A stretch of DNA of 64,000 bases from Pseudomonas sp. LFM046 (GCF_000949385.2 NZ_JYKO02000001.1:1884620-1948619), one strand, 5' to 3'. Shown: positions 1 to 9,994, numbered from the stretch's first letter. The notes: generated by a model not told the origin, from the sequence alone. Program-made: numbers and translations.

Positions 1-3
1 AGA

Positions 4-28
4 AAGCCGGCCTATAGGCCGGCTTTTC
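4..28. terminator. Bidirectional hairpin terminator at the window edge
   Basis: A perfect 22-bp palindrome at 4-25 (arm AAGCCGGCCTA) is followed by TTTTC on the + strand and by an equivalent T-run on the - strand. It probably ends a transcript entering from the left and backs up the tRNA-Asn terminator. Confidence 0.6.
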
Positions 29-41
29 TATTGCCCAAAGA

Positions 42-71
42 AAAAGCCCTCAGCGTGTGCTGAGGGCTTTT
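42..71 (-). terminator. Rho-independent terminator of tRNA-Asn
   Basis: A 13-bp perfect stem (arm AAAAGCCCTCAGC at 42-54, partner 59-71) closes a GTGT loop and ends in a T-run on the - strand. It lies 5 nt beyond the 3' end of the - strand tRNA-Asn. Confidence 0.8.
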
Positions 72-76
72 CAATT

Positions 77-152
77 TGGCTCCGCGACCTGGACTCGAAC
101 CAGGGACCCAATGATTAACAGTCATTTGCTCTACCGACTGAGCTATCGCGGA
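77..152 (-). tRNA. tRNA-Asn (anticodon GTT)
   Basis: Read on the - strand this is a 76-nt cloverleaf starting TCCGCGATAGCTCAG, with anticodon loop CTGTTAA (anticodon GTT), T-arm GGTTCGAGTCC and a genomically encoded CCA end. The 7-bp acceptor stem TCCGCGA/TCGCGGA pairs fully. Confidence 0.97.
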
Positions 153-222
153 TCGGATGCGACGTATCTTACTGATTAGAAAGGAGAAGTCAAGCCTTCG
201 CCCGAACTTCTCCTCTTTCCTC

Positions 223-1419
223 TCAGAGCACCTGGGAGATGGCGCGGGTGATGCTTTCCAGGTTGCTATTGTTCAGCGCGGCAACGCAGATGCGGCCGGT
301 GCTGACGGCGTAGATGCCGAACTCGCTCTTCAGGCGCTCCACCTGCTCGGCGGTCAGGCCGGAGTAGGAGAACATGCCGCGCTGGCGAGCCACAAAGCTG
401 AAGTCGCGCTTGGCGCCTTGAGCGGCCAGTTGCTCGACCATCGCGATGCGCATGCTATGGATGCGGGTGCGCATTTCGCCCAGCTCCGCTTCCCACATGG
501 CGCGCAGCTCGGGGCTGTTGAGCACCGAAGCGACCACGGTGGCGCCGTGGGTCGGCGGGTTGGAGTAGTTGGTGCGGATCACGCGCTTGACCTGGGACAG
601 CACGCGGCCGGCTTCTTCCTTGGAACTGGTCACCACGGACAGGGCGCCGACGCGCTCGCCGTAGAGGGAGAAGGACTTGGAGAAGGAGCTCGACACGAAG
701 AATTGTAAGCCGGATTCGGCAAATAGGCGCACTGCGAACGCGTCCTCGTCGATGCCTTCACCGAAGCCCTGGTAAGCGATGTCGAGGAAGGGCACGTGCT
801 CGCGCTCGCGCAGTACTTCCAGGACGGCTTTCCAGTCATCCAGGCTCAGGTCCACGCCGGTGGGGTTGTGGCAGCACGCGTGCAGGACCACGATGGAGCG
901 AGCGGGCAGGGACTTGAGGTCCTCCAGCAGGCCGACGCGGTTCACACCATTGGTAGCGGCATCGTAGTAGCGGTAGTTCTGCACCGGGAAGCCGGCGGAC
1001 TCGAACAGGGCGCGGTGGTTTTCCCAGCTGGGATCGCTGATGGCCACGACAGCGTTGGGCAGCAGACGCTTGAGGAAGTCAGCGCCGGTCTTCAGCGCGC
1101 CCGTGCCACCAACGGCCTGGGTGGTGACCACGCGGCCCTGGGCCAGCAGTTCGGAGTCAGCGCCGAACAGCAGCTTCTGCACGGCCTGGTCGTAGGCAGC
1201 GATGCCTTCGATCGGCAGGTAGCCGCGCGGGGCGTGGGCCTCGATGCGGGCCTTTTCCGCTTCCGCTACAGCGCGCATGAGCGGGATACGGCCTTGCTCG
1301 TTGTAGTAGACGCCCACGCCCAGGTTGATCTTGGTGGCGCGGGTATCGGCGTTGAACGCTTCGTTGAGACCCAGGATGGGGTCGCGCGGAGCCATTTCGA
1401 CGGCAGAAAACAGACTCAT
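223..1419 (-). CDS. tyrB: Aromatic/aspartate-type amino acid aminotransferase (class I, PLP)
   Basis: This 398-residue protein is a fold-type I aminotransferase of the AspC/TyrB family. Visible family marks are the N-terminal NLGVGVYY segment, the HNPTGVDL loop, the PLP-contacting LDIAYQGFGEG (Asp near 212, Tyr near 215), the Schiff-base lysine K248 in SSFSKSFSLYGERVG, and the carboxylate-binding Arg near 376 in STGRICVAALN. The length is normal for the family (about 396-400). It should transfer amino groups between aromatic amino acids or aspartate and 2-oxoglutarate in the cytoplasm. It is divergent from uvrB, as in P. aeruginosa. The ATG start follows GGAG (ctcGGAGgaga read on - as tctcctccgag) in the leader. 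TyrB versus AspC specificity cannot be settled by eye. Confidence 0.88.
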   Translation of the reverse strand: MSLFSAVEMAPRDPILGLNEAFNADTRATKINLGVGVYYNEQGRIPLMRAVAEAEKARIEAHAPRGYLPIEGIAAYDQAVQKLLFGADSELLAQGRVVTTQAVGGTGALKTGADFLKRLLPNAVVAISDPSWENHRALFESAGFPVQNYRYYDAATNGVNRVGLLEDLKSLPARSIVVLHACCHNPTGVDLSLDDWKAVLEVLREREHVPFLDIAYQGFGEGIDEDAFAVRLFAESGLQFFVSSSFSKSFSLYGERVGALSVVTSSKEEAGRVLSQVKRVIRTNYSNPPTHGATVVASVLNSPELRAMWEAELGEMRTRIHSMRIAMVEQLAAQGAKRDFSFVARQRGMFSYSGLTAEQVERLKSEFGIYAVSTGRICVAALNNSNLESITRAISQVL

Positions 1420-1456
1420 GATGCGGCAGCTCGGAGGAGAAAGGTGAGGATGGAAT

Positions 1457-1507
1457 GCAACCCCGAACGATGCGCGCTAGGGGTTGCGCAATCGGGCCGG
1501 TATTATA
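1457..1507 (-). promoter_or_regulatory. Candidate promoter and leader dyad for the aminotransferase
   Basis: On the - strand a perfect TATAAT lies at 1507-1502. I see no good -35 at 17 bp. Downstream, inside the presumed leader, is an 8-bp inverted repeat (GCAACCCC at 1457-1464, GGGGTTGC at 1480-1487) with a 15-nt loop. The dyad could be an operator or a leader hairpin. Confidence 0.35.
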
Positions 1508-1602
1508 GCGGCCCAGGCAGCCTGCGGCGACATCGCGAACAGGCTTTCCGCCAGGTATGACGCCCGTTCTGCAAAGGTGTCACATCCAATGTCGAGGTCA
1601 GC

Positions 1603-3618
1603 ATGTCGGAGTTCCAGCTTGTCACCCGCTTCAAGCCCGCCGGCGACCAGCCGGAGGCCATTCGCCAGATGGTGGAAGGACTCGAAGCCGGCCTTTCGCA
1701 CCAGACATTGCTCGGCGTAACGGGCTCCGGGAAGACCTTCAGCATCGCCAATGTCATTTCCCAAGTGCAGCGTCCGACTCTGGTGCTGGCCCCTAACAAG
1801 ACGCTGGCCGCACAGCTTTACGGTGAGTTTCGCGCATTCTTCCCGAACAACTCGGTCGAGTACTTCGTTTCCTATTACGACTACTACCAGCCGGAAGCCT
1901 ACGTACCGTCCTCCGATACCTATATCGAGAAGGACGCATCGATCAACGACCACATCGAGCAGATGCGCCTGTCAGCCACCAAGGCGCTGTTGGAGCGGCC
2001 CGATGCCATCATCGTTGCCACCGTGTCGTCCATCTACGGTCTGGGCGATCCGGCTTCCTATCTGAAGATGGTCCTGCACATCGACCGCGGTGATCGCATC
2101 GACCAACGCACCCTGCTGCGGCGCCTGGCGGAGCTGCAGTACACCCGTAACGACATGGATTTCGCCCGCGCCACCTTCCGCGTGAGAGGCGATGTCATCG
2201 ATATCTTCCCGGCAGAATCCGACCTGGAAGCGATTCGCGTCGAGCTCTTCGACGATGAGGTGGAAAGCCTCGCCGCTTTCGATCCACTTACCGGTGAAGT
2301 CATTCGCAAGCTGCCGCGCTTCACCTTCTATCCCAAGAGCCACTACGTGACGCCCCGCGAAGTGCTCTTGGGGGCGGTGGATCAGATCAAGGAAGAACTG
2401 AAGGAGCGTCTGGAACAACTGCGCGCAGCCAACAAGCTGGTTGAGGCGCAGCGCCTGGAGCAGCGCACCCGATTCGATCTGGAGATGATCCTGGAACTGG
2501 GCTACTGCAACGGCATCGAGAACTACTCGCGCTACCTGTCCGGCCGCGCTGCAGGCGAGCCGCCACCGACTCTCTACGATTACCTGCCGGCCAATTCGCT
2601 GCTGGTGATCGATGAATCCCACGTCACGGTTCCCCAGGTCGGGGCCATGTTCAAGGGCGACCGGTCGCGCAAGGAAACCTTGGTGGAATACGGCTTCCGC
2701 CTGCCGTCGGCGCTGGACAACCGCCCATTGCGCTTCGACGAGTGGGAGTCCATCAGCCCGCAGACCATCTTTGTTTCCGCCACGCCGGGCCCCTACGAGG
2801 GCGAGCACGCCGGCCGGGTGATCGAGCAGGTGGTGCGCCCCACTGGCCTGGTGGACCCTGACGTGGAAGTGCGTCCTGCCACCACCCAGGTGGACGACCT
2901 GCTCTCGGAGATCCGCAAGCGCGTGGCCGTCGAGGAGCGTGTGCTGGTCACCACCCTGACCAAGCGTATGGCCGAGGACCTTACCGACTACCTGGCCGAC
3001 CATGATGTGAAGGTGCGCTACCTGCACTCGGACATCGACACCGTGGAGCGGGTGGAGATCATTCGCGACCTGCGCACTGGCGCCTTCGACGTGTTGGTGG
3101 GGATCAACCTGCTGCGGGAAGGCCTGGACATGCCCGAGGTGTCCCTGGTTGCGATCCTCGATGCGGACAAGGAAGGCTTCTTGCGCTCCGAGCGTTCGCT
3201 GATCCAGACCATCGGCCGCGCGGCGCGGAACCTGAACGGCAAGGCGATCCTCTACGCGGACAACGTCACCGGCTCGATGCAGCGCGCCATTGGCGAGACT
3301 GAACGGCGCCGCGCCAAACAGATGGACTTCAACGAAGCCCACGGCATCGTGCCGAAGGGCGTGAAGAAGGACATCCAGGACATCCTCGAAGGCGCCACCG
3401 TGCCTGGTTCGCGCAGCAACAAGCGCAAGGCCATGGCCAAGGCGGCGGAGGAGAGTGCCCGTTACGAAGCCGAGTTGCGCTCGCCGAGCGAAATCACCAA
3501 GCGCATCCGTCAGATGGAAGAGAAGATGTTCCAGCTCGCCCGCGACCTTGAGTTCGAGGCGGCGGCGCAGCTGCGCGACGAGATACAGAAGCTGCGAGAG
3601 CGGCTGCTCCAGCTCTGA
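1603..3618 (+). CDS. uvrB: UvrB, excinuclease ABC subunit B
   Basis: The damage-verification helicase of nucleotide excision repair, which takes DNA from UvrA2 and hands the pre-incision complex to UvrC. At 671 residues it has the usual length. Walker A is GVTGSGKT (38-45). The beta-hairpin that inserts between DNA strands is [13 protein letters not shown] near 90-102. The helicase motif II is VIDESH near 335. Motifs V/VI follow in [15 protein letters not shown] and QTIGRAARN. The C-terminal UVR domain that contacts UvrC is about 632-671. ATG start is preceded by GAGG at 1593-1596. I found no convincing LexA box (CTGT-N8-ACAG) in the divergent intergenic region. Confidence 0.98.
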   Translation: MSEFQLVTRFKPAGDQPEAIRQMVEGLEAGLSHQTLLGVTGSGKTFSIANVISQVQRPTLVLAPNKTLAAQLYGEFRAFFPNNSVEYFVSYYDYYQPEAYVPSSDTYIEKDASINDHIEQMRLSATKALLERPDAIIVATVSSIYGLGDPASYLKMVLHIDRGDRIDQRTLLRRLAELQYTRNDMDFARATFRVRGDVIDIFPAESDLEAIRVELFDDEVESLAAFDPLTGEVIRKLPRFTFYPKSHYVTPREVLLGAVDQIKEELKERLEQLRAANKLVEAQRLEQRTRFDLEMILELGYCNGIENYSRYLSGRAAGEPPPTLYDYLPANSLLVIDESHVTVPQVGAMFKGDRSRKETLVEYGFRLPSALDNRPLRFDEWESISPQTIFVSATPGPYEGEHAGRVIEQVVRPTGLVDPDVEVRPATTQVDDLLSEIRKRVAVEERVLVTTLTKRMAEDLTDYLADHDVKVRYLHSDIDTVERVEIIRDLRTGAFDVLVGINLLREGLDMPEVSLVAILDADKEGFLRSERSLIQTIGRAARNLNGKAILYADNVTGSMQRAIGETERRRAKQMDFNEAHGIVPKGVKKDIQDILEGATVPGSRSNKRKAMAKAAEESARYEAELRSPSEITKRIRQMEEKMFQLARDLEFEAAAQLRDEIQKLRERLLQL

Positions 3619-3626
3619 TGGAGCAA

Positions 3627-3650
3627 GGGCGCCGATTGGCGCCCTTTTTC
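3627..3650 (+). terminator. Terminator of uvrB
   Basis: GGGCGCC-GATT-GGCGCCC followed by TTTTTC, starting 9 nt after the uvrB stop. The convergent exporter gene ends just beyond it. Confidence 0.9.
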
Positions 3651-3658
3651 ATGCCGTT

Positions 3659-4558
3659 TCAGCGACGGCCGAAGATGATCATCACCACGCCTGCCAATGT
3701 GGCCAGGCAGGCCAGCAGAGCGGCGGCTTCCAGTCGTTCGCCAAGGATCATCAAGCCCAGCAGGAGCGCGACCACCGGGTTTACGAAGGCAAAGGTCGAC
3801 ACCAGACTCGGCTTCACCTCCCGCAACAACCAGAAGTAGGCGGGATAGACCCCAAGGCTGACCGGGATCACCAGATAGGCCATCCATAGCCAGGCGCTGG
3901 TGCTCAGGTGGCCCAGATCCATTCCTTGCCAATCTCCGCGCCACAGTCCGAAGATCGCCAGGGTGAGGGTGCCGGTCAGCATCTGCAGGCTGAGCCCCAT
4001 CCAGCTGGAACGAAACGGCGGACGCTGGCGCAGCAACCAGGCGCCGACGGCCCAGAGCAGGGTAGCGGTGACCACCAGGCCGCCGGCGAACCACTGCTGG
4101 AAGCCGGCTTCGCTGCCCAGGGCATTTCCCATCAACATCACGATCCCCCCGCTGGACAGTGCCAGGCCACACAGGACCCAGAGCGGTGGGCGGCGATCCA
4201 GAAGCCATTCCAGCGCGACGCTCCAGAGGGGCAGGGTGGTGTAGAGCATCGCCAGCATGCCGGTGGGCAGGAACTGGTTGGCGTAGATCAGGGCACCCTG
4301 GCCGACGGCGATCAGCAGGATGCCGCCGATCAGTGCGCCGCCCAGGTCACTGCGTTGCACCTGCGCCTTGCCGCTGGCCAGGACCCAGCCCAAGGCCAGG
4401 ATGCCGGCGAAGAGAAAGCGCAGCGTAGCGATGACGAAGGGCGGTAGTTCGCGCAGGAGGAAGTGGTTGGCCAGGTAGGTGGTGCCCCAGCCGATGTAAA
4501 TCATGGCGAAGGCACCGATCAGGAGAAGGGTGCGGCGGGATGAAGCGTGGGAAGACAT
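3659..4558 (-). CDS. EamA-family drug/metabolite transporter (DMT)
   Basis: A 299-residue inner-membrane protein with about ten hydrophobic segments and the duplicated EamA architecture. The first repeat opens with IGWGTTYLANHFLLRELPP and includes the family-typical FLFAGILALGW. The second repeat ends in FVNPVVALLLGLMILGERL. It resembles the YedA/RhaT-type exporters, which move small metabolites or drugs with an ion gradient. The substrate cannot be read from sequence. It runs towards uvrB and is separated from the downstream MFS gene on the same strand by 42 nt, so co-transcription with the efflux pair is not excluded (the DMT gene is 3' of it). Confidence 0.85.
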   Translation of the reverse strand: MSSHASSRRTLLLIGAFAMIYIGWGTTYLANHFLLRELPPFVIATLRFLFAGILALGWVLASGKAQVQRSDLGGALIGGILLIAVGQGALIYANQFLPTGMLAMLYTTLPLWSVALEWLLDRRPPLWVLCGLALSSGGIVMLMGNALGSEAGFQQWFAGGLVVTATLLWAVGAWLLRQRPPFRSSWMGLSLQMLTGTLTLAIFGLWRGDWQGMDLGHLSTSAWLWMAYLVIPVSLGVYPAYFWLLREVKPSLVSTFAFVNPVVALLLGLMILGERLEAAALLACLATLAGVVMIIFGRR

Positions 4559-4600
4559 GTACAGCCTGAAACGAGGCTCGCCGGTTGGACCGGCGAGGGA

Positions 4601-6160
4601 TTAGTGGGCGGCGGCGCTTGCGCCACCGGTGGCACCGGCGGGCAGGGCGCGGGTCAGCAGCACGGCGAGCATGCTGACGCCGAGGGCGATGCCGATGAAA
4701 TGAAAGGCGTCATTGTAGGCCATGATGTTGGCCTGCTGGTGTGCGATCTCGCTGAGCTTGCCCAATGCGGCCTGTTCGCTGCCGAGTTTCTCTGCCAGCA
4801 GTGCCAGGCGTTCGGCTACCTGCGGGTTACTTGGTACCAGGGATTCGCGTAGGTAGTCGAAGTAGACTTTGGCCCGGGCGTCCAGCAGGGTGGCGAGCAG
4901 GGCGATGCCGATGGCTCCACCCAGGTTGCGCAGGATGTTGAACAGGCTGGAGGCCGAGCCGGCGTCCTGGGGCTGGATATAGGCCGTGGCGATCAGGGAC
5001 ACGGTCACCATCACCAGGGGCTGGCCCAGGGCGCGGAGGAGCTGGATCTGGTTGAACTGAGGTCCGGCGAAGTCCGGATTGAGCACGCCGGAGGCAAAGC
5101 TGGCGTAGCCGAACAGGCCGAAGCCCAAGGCGCAGAGGAGCTTCGGCGGGATCACCTTCATCAGTTTCGGCACGAGCGGGATCAGGAACAGCTGCGGGAC
5201 ACCCATCCACATGATCACTTCGCCGATCTGCAGCGCGTTGTAGCCCTGGATCTGTGCGAGATAGAGCGGCAGCACGTAGATGGACCCGTACAGGCCCATC
5301 CCCAGTCCGATGCTGGAGATGCTCGACAGCCCGAAATTGCGGTTCTTCAGGATGCCCAGGTTGATCAACGGATTGGGCCGCGACACCTGAAGGATCACGA
5401 ACAGGATCAGGCTCACCAGTGCGACGCTGCCCAGGCCGACGATCAGGTTCGATTCCAGCCAGTCCTTGCGGTGGCCTTCCTCGAGGAACACCTGCAGGCA
5501 GCCGAGGCCGATGCCCAGGGTGACGATGCCGGCGTAGTCGGTGCGTTTCAGCAGCTCCCAGTGGGGCGCCTTCTTCTCCAAGCCGTACATGAGGCCGGCG
5601 ATCATCAGCAGGCCCGGCGGTACGTTGATATAGAAGATGTACTCCCAGCCAAAGTTCTCCGTTAGCCAGCCGCCCAGGGTGGGGCCGATGGAGGGGGCGA
5701 AGGTGGCGGTGATGGCAAACAGCGCCATGCCCTTGGCGCGGTGGTGTTCGGGCAGCTTGATCAGGGTCAGGGTGAACGCGAGGGGGATCAGTGCGCCGCC
5801 CGTGAAGCCCTGCATGGCGCGGAACACGATCATGCTTTCCAGGCTCCAGGCCAGGGAGCAGAGCAGGGAGGAAATCAGGAAACCGATGGAGACCCAGACG
5901 GCCAGGCGCCGGGCTGAGAGCAGCTGCACCAGCCAGGCGGTGAGGGGAATCATGATGATCTCCGCCACCAGATAGGAGGTGGAAATCCATGAACCTTCTT
6001 CCAGAGTGGCGGATAGCGCGCCCTGGATGTCCTTGAGCGAGGAGTTGGTGATCTGGATGTCCAACACCGCCATAAAGGCGCCGAGCATGGCGCTCATCAC
6101 CGCGAGCCAGTCGCGACGGCTGGGCTCGCCCATGGGGCGGAGCAGTGCGTCAGCCGCCAT
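4601..6160 (-). CDS. MFS drug:H+ antiporter, DHA2 (EmrB/QacA) family
   Basis: A 519-residue inner-membrane transporter with about 14 predicted membrane segments. It has the DHA2-type motif region AVLDIQITNSSLKDIQGAL in TM1, the GWEYIFYINVPPGL block typical of EmrB, and RALGQPLVMVTVSLIATAY. It overlaps the start of the upstream membrane-fusion gene's 3' end by 11 nt, so the two are translationally linked. With that adaptor and an outer-membrane channel encoded elsewhere it would form a tripartite EmrAB-TolC-like pump. ATG at 6160 is used; a second in-frame ATG lies nine codons later. Substrate unknown. Confidence 0.92.
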   Translation of the reverse strand: MAADALLRPMGEPSRRDWLAVMSAMLGAFMAVLDIQITNSSLKDIQGALSATLEEGSWISTSYLVAEIIMIPLTAWLVQLLSARRLAVWVSIGFLISSLLCSLAWSLESMIVFRAMQGFTGGALIPLAFTLTLIKLPEHHRAKGMALFAITATFAPSIGPTLGGWLTENFGWEYIFYINVPPGLLMIAGLMYGLEKKAPHWELLKRTDYAGIVTLGIGLGCLQVFLEEGHRKDWLESNLIVGLGSVALVSLILFVILQVSRPNPLINLGILKNRNFGLSSISSIGLGMGLYGSIYVLPLYLAQIQGYNALQIGEVIMWMGVPQLFLIPLVPKLMKVIPPKLLCALGFGLFGYASFASGVLNPDFAGPQFNQIQLLRALGQPLVMVTVSLIATAYIQPQDAGSASSLFNILRNLGGAIGIALLATLLDARAKVYFDYLRESLVPSNPQVAERLALLAEKLGSEQAALGKLSEIAHQQANIMAYNDAFHFIGIALGVSMLAVLLTRALPAGATGGASAAAH

Positions 6161-7196
6161 GGTTTTCGGCCTTCAGGCGCACCTTGACCAGTACGGACAT
6201 GCCCGGGCGGATACGGCCCTTGAGCGGGTTGTCCGCGGCAAAGGTCAGCTTCACCGGAATGCGCTGTACCACCTTGGTGAAGTTGCCGGTCGCATTGTCC
6301 GGTGGCAGCAGGCTGAACTGGGCTCCGGAAGCGGCGAACAGGCTGTCGATGCGGCCTTCGACCGGCGTGTCAGGGAAGCTGTCGAAGATCAGTTCGGCGG
6401 TCTGGCCCGGCTGCATCCGCTCGATCTGGGTTTCCTTGAAGTTGGCCTGGACCCAGATATCCGAATCTGGTACCAGGGACAGCAGGTGTGCGCCGACCTG
6501 GACGTACTGACCGTTGCGGGCGGCGCGCTGGCCGACCCGTCCATCCACGGGAGAGCGGATTTCAGTGCGGCCGAGGTTCAGCTCGGCTTGGGACACTTCC
6601 GCGCGGGCGTTGGCGATCTGCGCTTCCAGGCGCTTGATCTCGGCATTCAGGGCGTCTACCTGTTGGCGCTGAGCCTTGAGGTCAGCCTCCGCCTTGGCGA
6701 CCTGGGAGCGAGCAACTCGGGAGTCGGCGGACAAGGTGGTAACCCGCTCCTCGGAAATGAAGCCCGGCTTGCGCAGGGTCTCGGCGCGGGACAGGTCGAT
6801 CTGGGTGCGGCCCAGGGTGGCCTGGCTGGCGGCTACGTCGGCCTGACTGGCGGCGATCAGGCTGGATTGCTGGGTCAGCTTGCTCTGCGCCTGGGCCAGT
6901 TCCGCCTCGCGGGTAGCGAGTTGGGCGCGGGCGCGTTCCAGGGCGAGTTTGAAGTCGTCGGCTTCCAGGCGAATCAACAGGTCGCCTTTTTTCACCTGCT
7001 GGTTGTCGTTGACCAGCACTTCTTCGATGCGGGCGCCCAGTTGGCTGGAAATTCGGGTGATTTCACCCTGGACGTAAGCGTTATCGGTGGTCTCGACGAA
7101 GCGGCCGATCAACAGCCAGTGGGCGAAGAGGCCGGTGGCGACCAGTGCCACCAGGGCAATGAAAATGAACAGGCGGCGTTGCAGTTTGGCGGGCAT
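6150..7196 (-). CDS. HlyD/EmrA-type membrane-fusion protein
   Basis: The periplasmic adaptor of the efflux pair. From the chosen ATG at 7196 it is 348 residues: a short cytoplasmic start, one membrane segment (FIFIALVALVATGLFAHW), a barrel-sandwich (lipoyl-like) half opening with VQGEITRISSQLGARIEEVLV, a long alpha-helical hairpin rich in Ala/Gln/Glu (RAQLATREAELAQAQSK and following), and the second half-motif TEIRSPVDGRVG. An upstream in-frame start exists at 7259 but would add 21 charged residues before the membrane anchor, which is atypical for the family. The divergent LysR gene at 7305 is the probable regulator. Confidence 0.9.
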   Translation of the reverse strand: MPAKLQRRLFIFIALVALVATGLFAHWLLIGRFVETTDNAYVQGEITRISSQLGARIEEVLVNDNQQVKKGDLLIRLEADDFKLALERARAQLATREAELAQAQSKLTQQSSLIAASQADVAASQATLGRTQIDLSRAETLRKPGFISEERVTTLSADSRVARSQVAKAEADLKAQRQQVDALNAEIKRLEAQIANARAEVSQAELNLGRTEIRSPVDGRVGQRAARNGQYVQVGAHLLSLVPDSDIWVQANFKETQIERMQPGQTAELIFDSFPDTPVEGRIDSLFAASGAQFSLLPPDNATGNFTKVVQRIPVKLTFAADNPLKGRIRPGMSVLVKVRLKAENHGG

Positions 7197-7227
7197 GGCA
7201 AAACGTGGCTCGAAGTCTTTGCAGAAT

Positions 7228-7273
7228 ATTGCGAATCTATCAGTGTTCCGTGCTCGCAAATAGCCAGTACAAT
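7228..7273. promoter_or_regulatory. Divergent control region between efflux genes and LysR regulator
   Basis: An inverted repeat TTGCGA (7229-7234) / TCGCAA (7254-7259) spaced by 19 nt sits between the divergent genes, followed by a TACAAT at 7268-7273 that could be the -10 of the LysR gene. LysR proteins usually bind such dyads between themselves and a divergent target. The assignment is by position and symmetry only. Confidence 0.35.
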
Positions 7274-7304
7274 TCAGAAACTTTGTTGCTTATAGGGAAC
7301 AATA

Positions 7305-8225
7305 ATGGGGCTGGATGATGCGCTGATCTTCACCCGCGTGGTGGAGTGCCACAGCTTTACCCAGGCGGCCCAGAGCCTCGGCATGCAGAAGTCGACCGTC
7401 AGTCGGCGCATCGCGCTGCTGGAAGAGCGGCTCGGCGTGCGCCTGCTCAACCGAACCACCCGCAAACTGCGCCTGACTGAAGTGGGCCTGGCCTACTACG
7501 AGCGCTGCCGGCAGATCATGCTGGACTTCGCCGAGGCGGAGCAGGCGGTGATGCAGTTGCAGCAGGAGCCTTCTGGCCTGCTTCGGGTCACCGCACCGAT
7601 CGAGTTTGGACAGCTGTTCCTCGGCAAGGTGCTGGGCAGTTTCATGCGCCAGTACCCGCAGATCACAGCTGAAGTGGAGATCACTTCACGCAACGTCGAT
7701 CCGCTGGAAGAGGGCGTGGACATCGCCATCATGATCGGTCAGCCCCAGGACTCCACGCTGATCGCTCGCAAATTGTTTGAAAGCGACCGTCGCTTGTGCG
7801 CCAGTCCGGCCTATTTGGCGTCCCATGGTACGCCGCGCACGGCGGAGGCGCTGGCGGGGCACCGTGCCGTGTTGCTCCCGCAGGACTCGCAGCGCTATTG
7901 GATGATTCAGGGTGAAAGCGTGCCCTGCCAGCGTGTCCTCTACTGCAACAACATCACATTCGCCCGTGAGGCAGTGCTGGCCGGCGCTGGCATTGCCGCT
8001 CTGCCGGTCCTGTTCACCGAGCCCGCAGTGCAGCGAGGCGAGCTGATCGAACTCCTGCCGGAGGCTCGCCTGCCCAGCGGCGAAATCTATGCGGTCTATC
8101 CGTCGCGGCGCTTTCAGGCGATGAAGGTCAAGGCCTTCCTCGACTTCCTGATGCGCAGCCTGCCAGTCCAGGAAGGACACTTGCTGGAGCCGGCGGCGGC
8201 CAGCCTGATAAGATCGCGCCTTTGA
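7305..8225 (+). CDS. LysR-family transcriptional regulator
   Basis: At 306 residues it has the standard LysR length. The winged helix-turn-helix is at 1-60 ([54 protein letters not shown]). The effector-binding domain follows from about residue 90 ([20 protein letters not shown]). The [10 protein letters not shown] recognition helix and SGLLRVTAP linker place it in the large CrgA/AaeR-like branch. It is divergent from the HlyD/MFS pair and so is its probable regulator. It ends 26 nt before gltX. Confidence 0.93.
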   Translation: MGLDDALIFTRVVECHSFTQAAQSLGMQKSTVSRRIALLEERLGVRLLNRTTRKLRLTEVGLAYYERCRQIMLDFAEAEQAVMQLQQEPSGLLRVTAPIEFGQLFLGKVLGSFMRQYPQITAEVEITSRNVDPLEEGVDIAIMIGQPQDSTLIARKLFESDRRLCASPAYLASHGTPRTAEALAGHRAVLLPQDSQRYWMIQGESVPCQRVLYCNNITFAREAVLAGAGIAALPVLFTEPAVQRGELIELLPEARLPSGEIYAVYPSRRFQAMKVKAFLDFLMRSLPVQEGHLLEPAAASLIRSRL

Positions 8226-8251
8226 TCGTCCCTCAGTTCCGAGAGCACCCC

Positions 8252-9733
8252 ATGACCACCGTCCGTACCCGTATCGCGCCGTCGCCCACTGGTGACCCGC
8301 ACGTGGGCACCGCCTACATCGCCCTGTTCAACCTGTGTTTCGCGCGCCAGCACGGCGGTCAGTTCATTCTGCGTATCGAAGACACCGATCAGTTGCGCTC
8401 CACTCGGGAGTCCGAGCAGCAGATCTTCGAAGCCCTGCGTTGGCTCGGCATCGAGTGGGATGAAGGTCCGGATGTTGGCGGCCCCCACGGCCCGTACCGC
8501 CAGAGCGAGCGCGGTGAGATCTACAAGAAGTACTCCCAGGAGCTGGTGGACAAGGGCCATGCCTTCCCCTGCTTCTGCACCGCCGAGCGCCTCGACAAGC
8601 TGCGCGCCGAGCAGACCGAGCGCAAGGAAACCCCGCGCTATGACGGTCATTGCATGCACCTGTCCCGAGACGAGGCCGACAAGCGCATCGCCGCCGGCGA
8701 GCCCCACGTGGTGCGCATGAAGGTGCCGAGCGAAGGCGTCTGCGTCGTGCCGGACATGCTCCGCGGCGATGTGGAAATCCCGTGGGACCGCATGGACATG
8801 CAGGTGCTGATGAAGACCGATGGCCTGCCCACCTACTTCCTCGCCAACGTGGTGGACGACCACCTGATGGGCATCACCCATGTGCTGCGTGGCGAAGAGT
8901 GGCTGCCTTCGGCACCCAAGCTGATCAAGCTCTACGAATACTTTGGTTGGGAGCAGCCCAAGCTCTGCTACATGCCGCTGCTGCGCAATCCGGACAAGAG
9001 CAAGCTGTCCAAGCGCAAGAACCCCACCTCCATCACCTTCTACGAGCGCATGGGCTTCCTGCCCGAAGCGATGCTCAACTACCTGGGCCGCATGGGCTGG
9101 TCCATGCCGGACGAGCGGGAGAAGTTCTCTCTGGCGGAAATGATCGAGCACTTCGACCTGTCCCGTATTTCCCTAGGCGGCCCGATCTTCGACCTGGAGA
9201 AGCTGTCCTGGTTGAACGGCCAGTGGATTCGCGAATTGCCGGTGGAGCGCTTCGCCGCCGAGGTGCAGAAGTGGGCCCTCAACCCCGATTACCTCATGCG
9301 CATCGCGCCGCACGTGCAGGGCAGGGTGGAAACCTTCAGCCAGATCGCGCCGCTGGCCGGCTTCTTCTTCTCCGGCGGTGTGCCGCTGGACGCCAAGCTG
9401 TTCGAGCACAAGAAGTTGACTCCGGATCAGGTGCGTCAGGTCATGCAATTGGTGCTGTGGAAGCTGGAGTCCCTGCGTCAGTGGGAGAAAGACCGCATTA
9501 CCGGTTGCATCCAGGCTGTGGCCGAACACCTGGAACTGAAGTTGCGCGATGTGATGCCGCTGATGTTCCCGGCCATCTCCGGTCAGGCTAGTTCGGTTTC
9601 GGTGCTGGATGCCATGGAAATCCTCGGGGCTGATCTCAGCCGCTTCCGCCTGCGCCAGGCCATCGAGTTGCTCGGTGGCGTGTCGAAGAAGGAAACCAAG
9701 GAGTGGGAGAAGCTGCTCGCCGCCATCGCCTGA
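8252..9733 (+). CDS. gltX: Glutamyl-tRNA synthetase
   Basis: Class Ic aminoacyl-tRNA synthetase charging tRNA-Glu. It is 493 residues from the ATG at 8252, chosen because [18 protein letters not shown] must begin near the N terminus. The HIGH-type signature is HVGT (17-20) and the KMSKS-type loop is KLSKRK near residue 251. The C-terminal half is the helical anticodon-binding domain. An open frame extends 30 nt upstream into the LysR 3' end, but the ATG has GAGAG upstream. Its tRNA-Glu substrate is encoded three times immediately downstream, an apt but probably coincidental neighbourhood conserved in Pseudomonas. Confidence 0.98.
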   Translation: MTTVRTRIAPSPTGDPHVGTAYIALFNLCFARQHGGQFILRIEDTDQLRSTRESEQQIFEALRWLGIEWDEGPDVGGPHGPYRQSERGEIYKKYSQELVDKGHAFPCFCTAERLDKLRAEQTERKETPRYDGHCMHLSRDEADKRIAAGEPHVVRMKVPSEGVCVVPDMLRGDVEIPWDRMDMQVLMKTDGLPTYFLANVVDDHLMGITHVLRGEEWLPSAPKLIKLYEYFGWEQPKLCYMPLLRNPDKSKLSKRKNPTSITFYERMGFLPEAMLNYLGRMGWSMPDEREKFSLAEMIEHFDLSRISLGGPIFDLEKLSWLNGQWIRELPVERFAAEVQKWALNPDYLMRIAPHVQGRVETFSQIAPLAGFFFSGGVPLDAKLFEHKKLTPDQVRQVMQLVLWKLESLRQWEKDRITGCIQAVAEHLELKLRDVMPLMFPAISGQASSVSVLDAMEILGADLSRFRLRQAIELLGGVSKKETKEWEKLLAAIA

Positions 9734-9742
9734 TGGCGCTGC

Positions 9743-9775
9743 GGCCGGTGCGGGGAGGCCCCTGCATCGGCCGGC
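9743..9775 (+). terminator. Possible gltX terminator hairpin (weak)
   Basis: A long imperfect stem (CGGCCGGTGCGGGG opposite CCCCTGCATCGGCCG, two G-U pairs) follows the gltX stop. It lacks an immediate T-run, so termination efficiency is doubtful. Confidence 0.35.
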
Positions 9776-9832
9776 GGCGGGTAAGTGTTTGTTCTTCCAG
9801 ATAAAAAAGTTCGTGTTGTTGAAAAAATAGTG

Positions 9833-9861
9833 TTGACAGCGGGAGGGGGCGCCCCTAATAT
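9833..9861 (+). promoter_or_regulatory. Sigma-70 promoter of the tRNA-Ala/Glu array
   Basis: A consensus -35 TTGACA at 9833-9838 and TAATAT at 9856-9861 are spaced by exactly 17 bp, with an A/T-rich stretch upstream (9801-9829) resembling an UP element. A GC-rich discriminator (GCGCCCCGTCC) follows, as expected for a stringently controlled stable-RNA promoter. Confidence 0.9.
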
Positions 9862-9879
9862 GCGCCCCGTCCTCGCGAC

Positions 9880-9955
<76 letters not shown>

Positions 9956-9994
9956 CTCCTTCAAGAGTGGGTCGCGAAAAGGCATGAAGGTTTC

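Noticed and set aside
1420-1602. LexA box upstream of uvrB
   Set aside because: No CTGT-N8-ACAG sequence or close variant is present.
8650-9591. 313-codon same-strand ORF in gltX
   Set aside because: It overlaps the certain gltX frame, and its Arg/Pro/Gln-rich product is typical of the +1 shadow frame.
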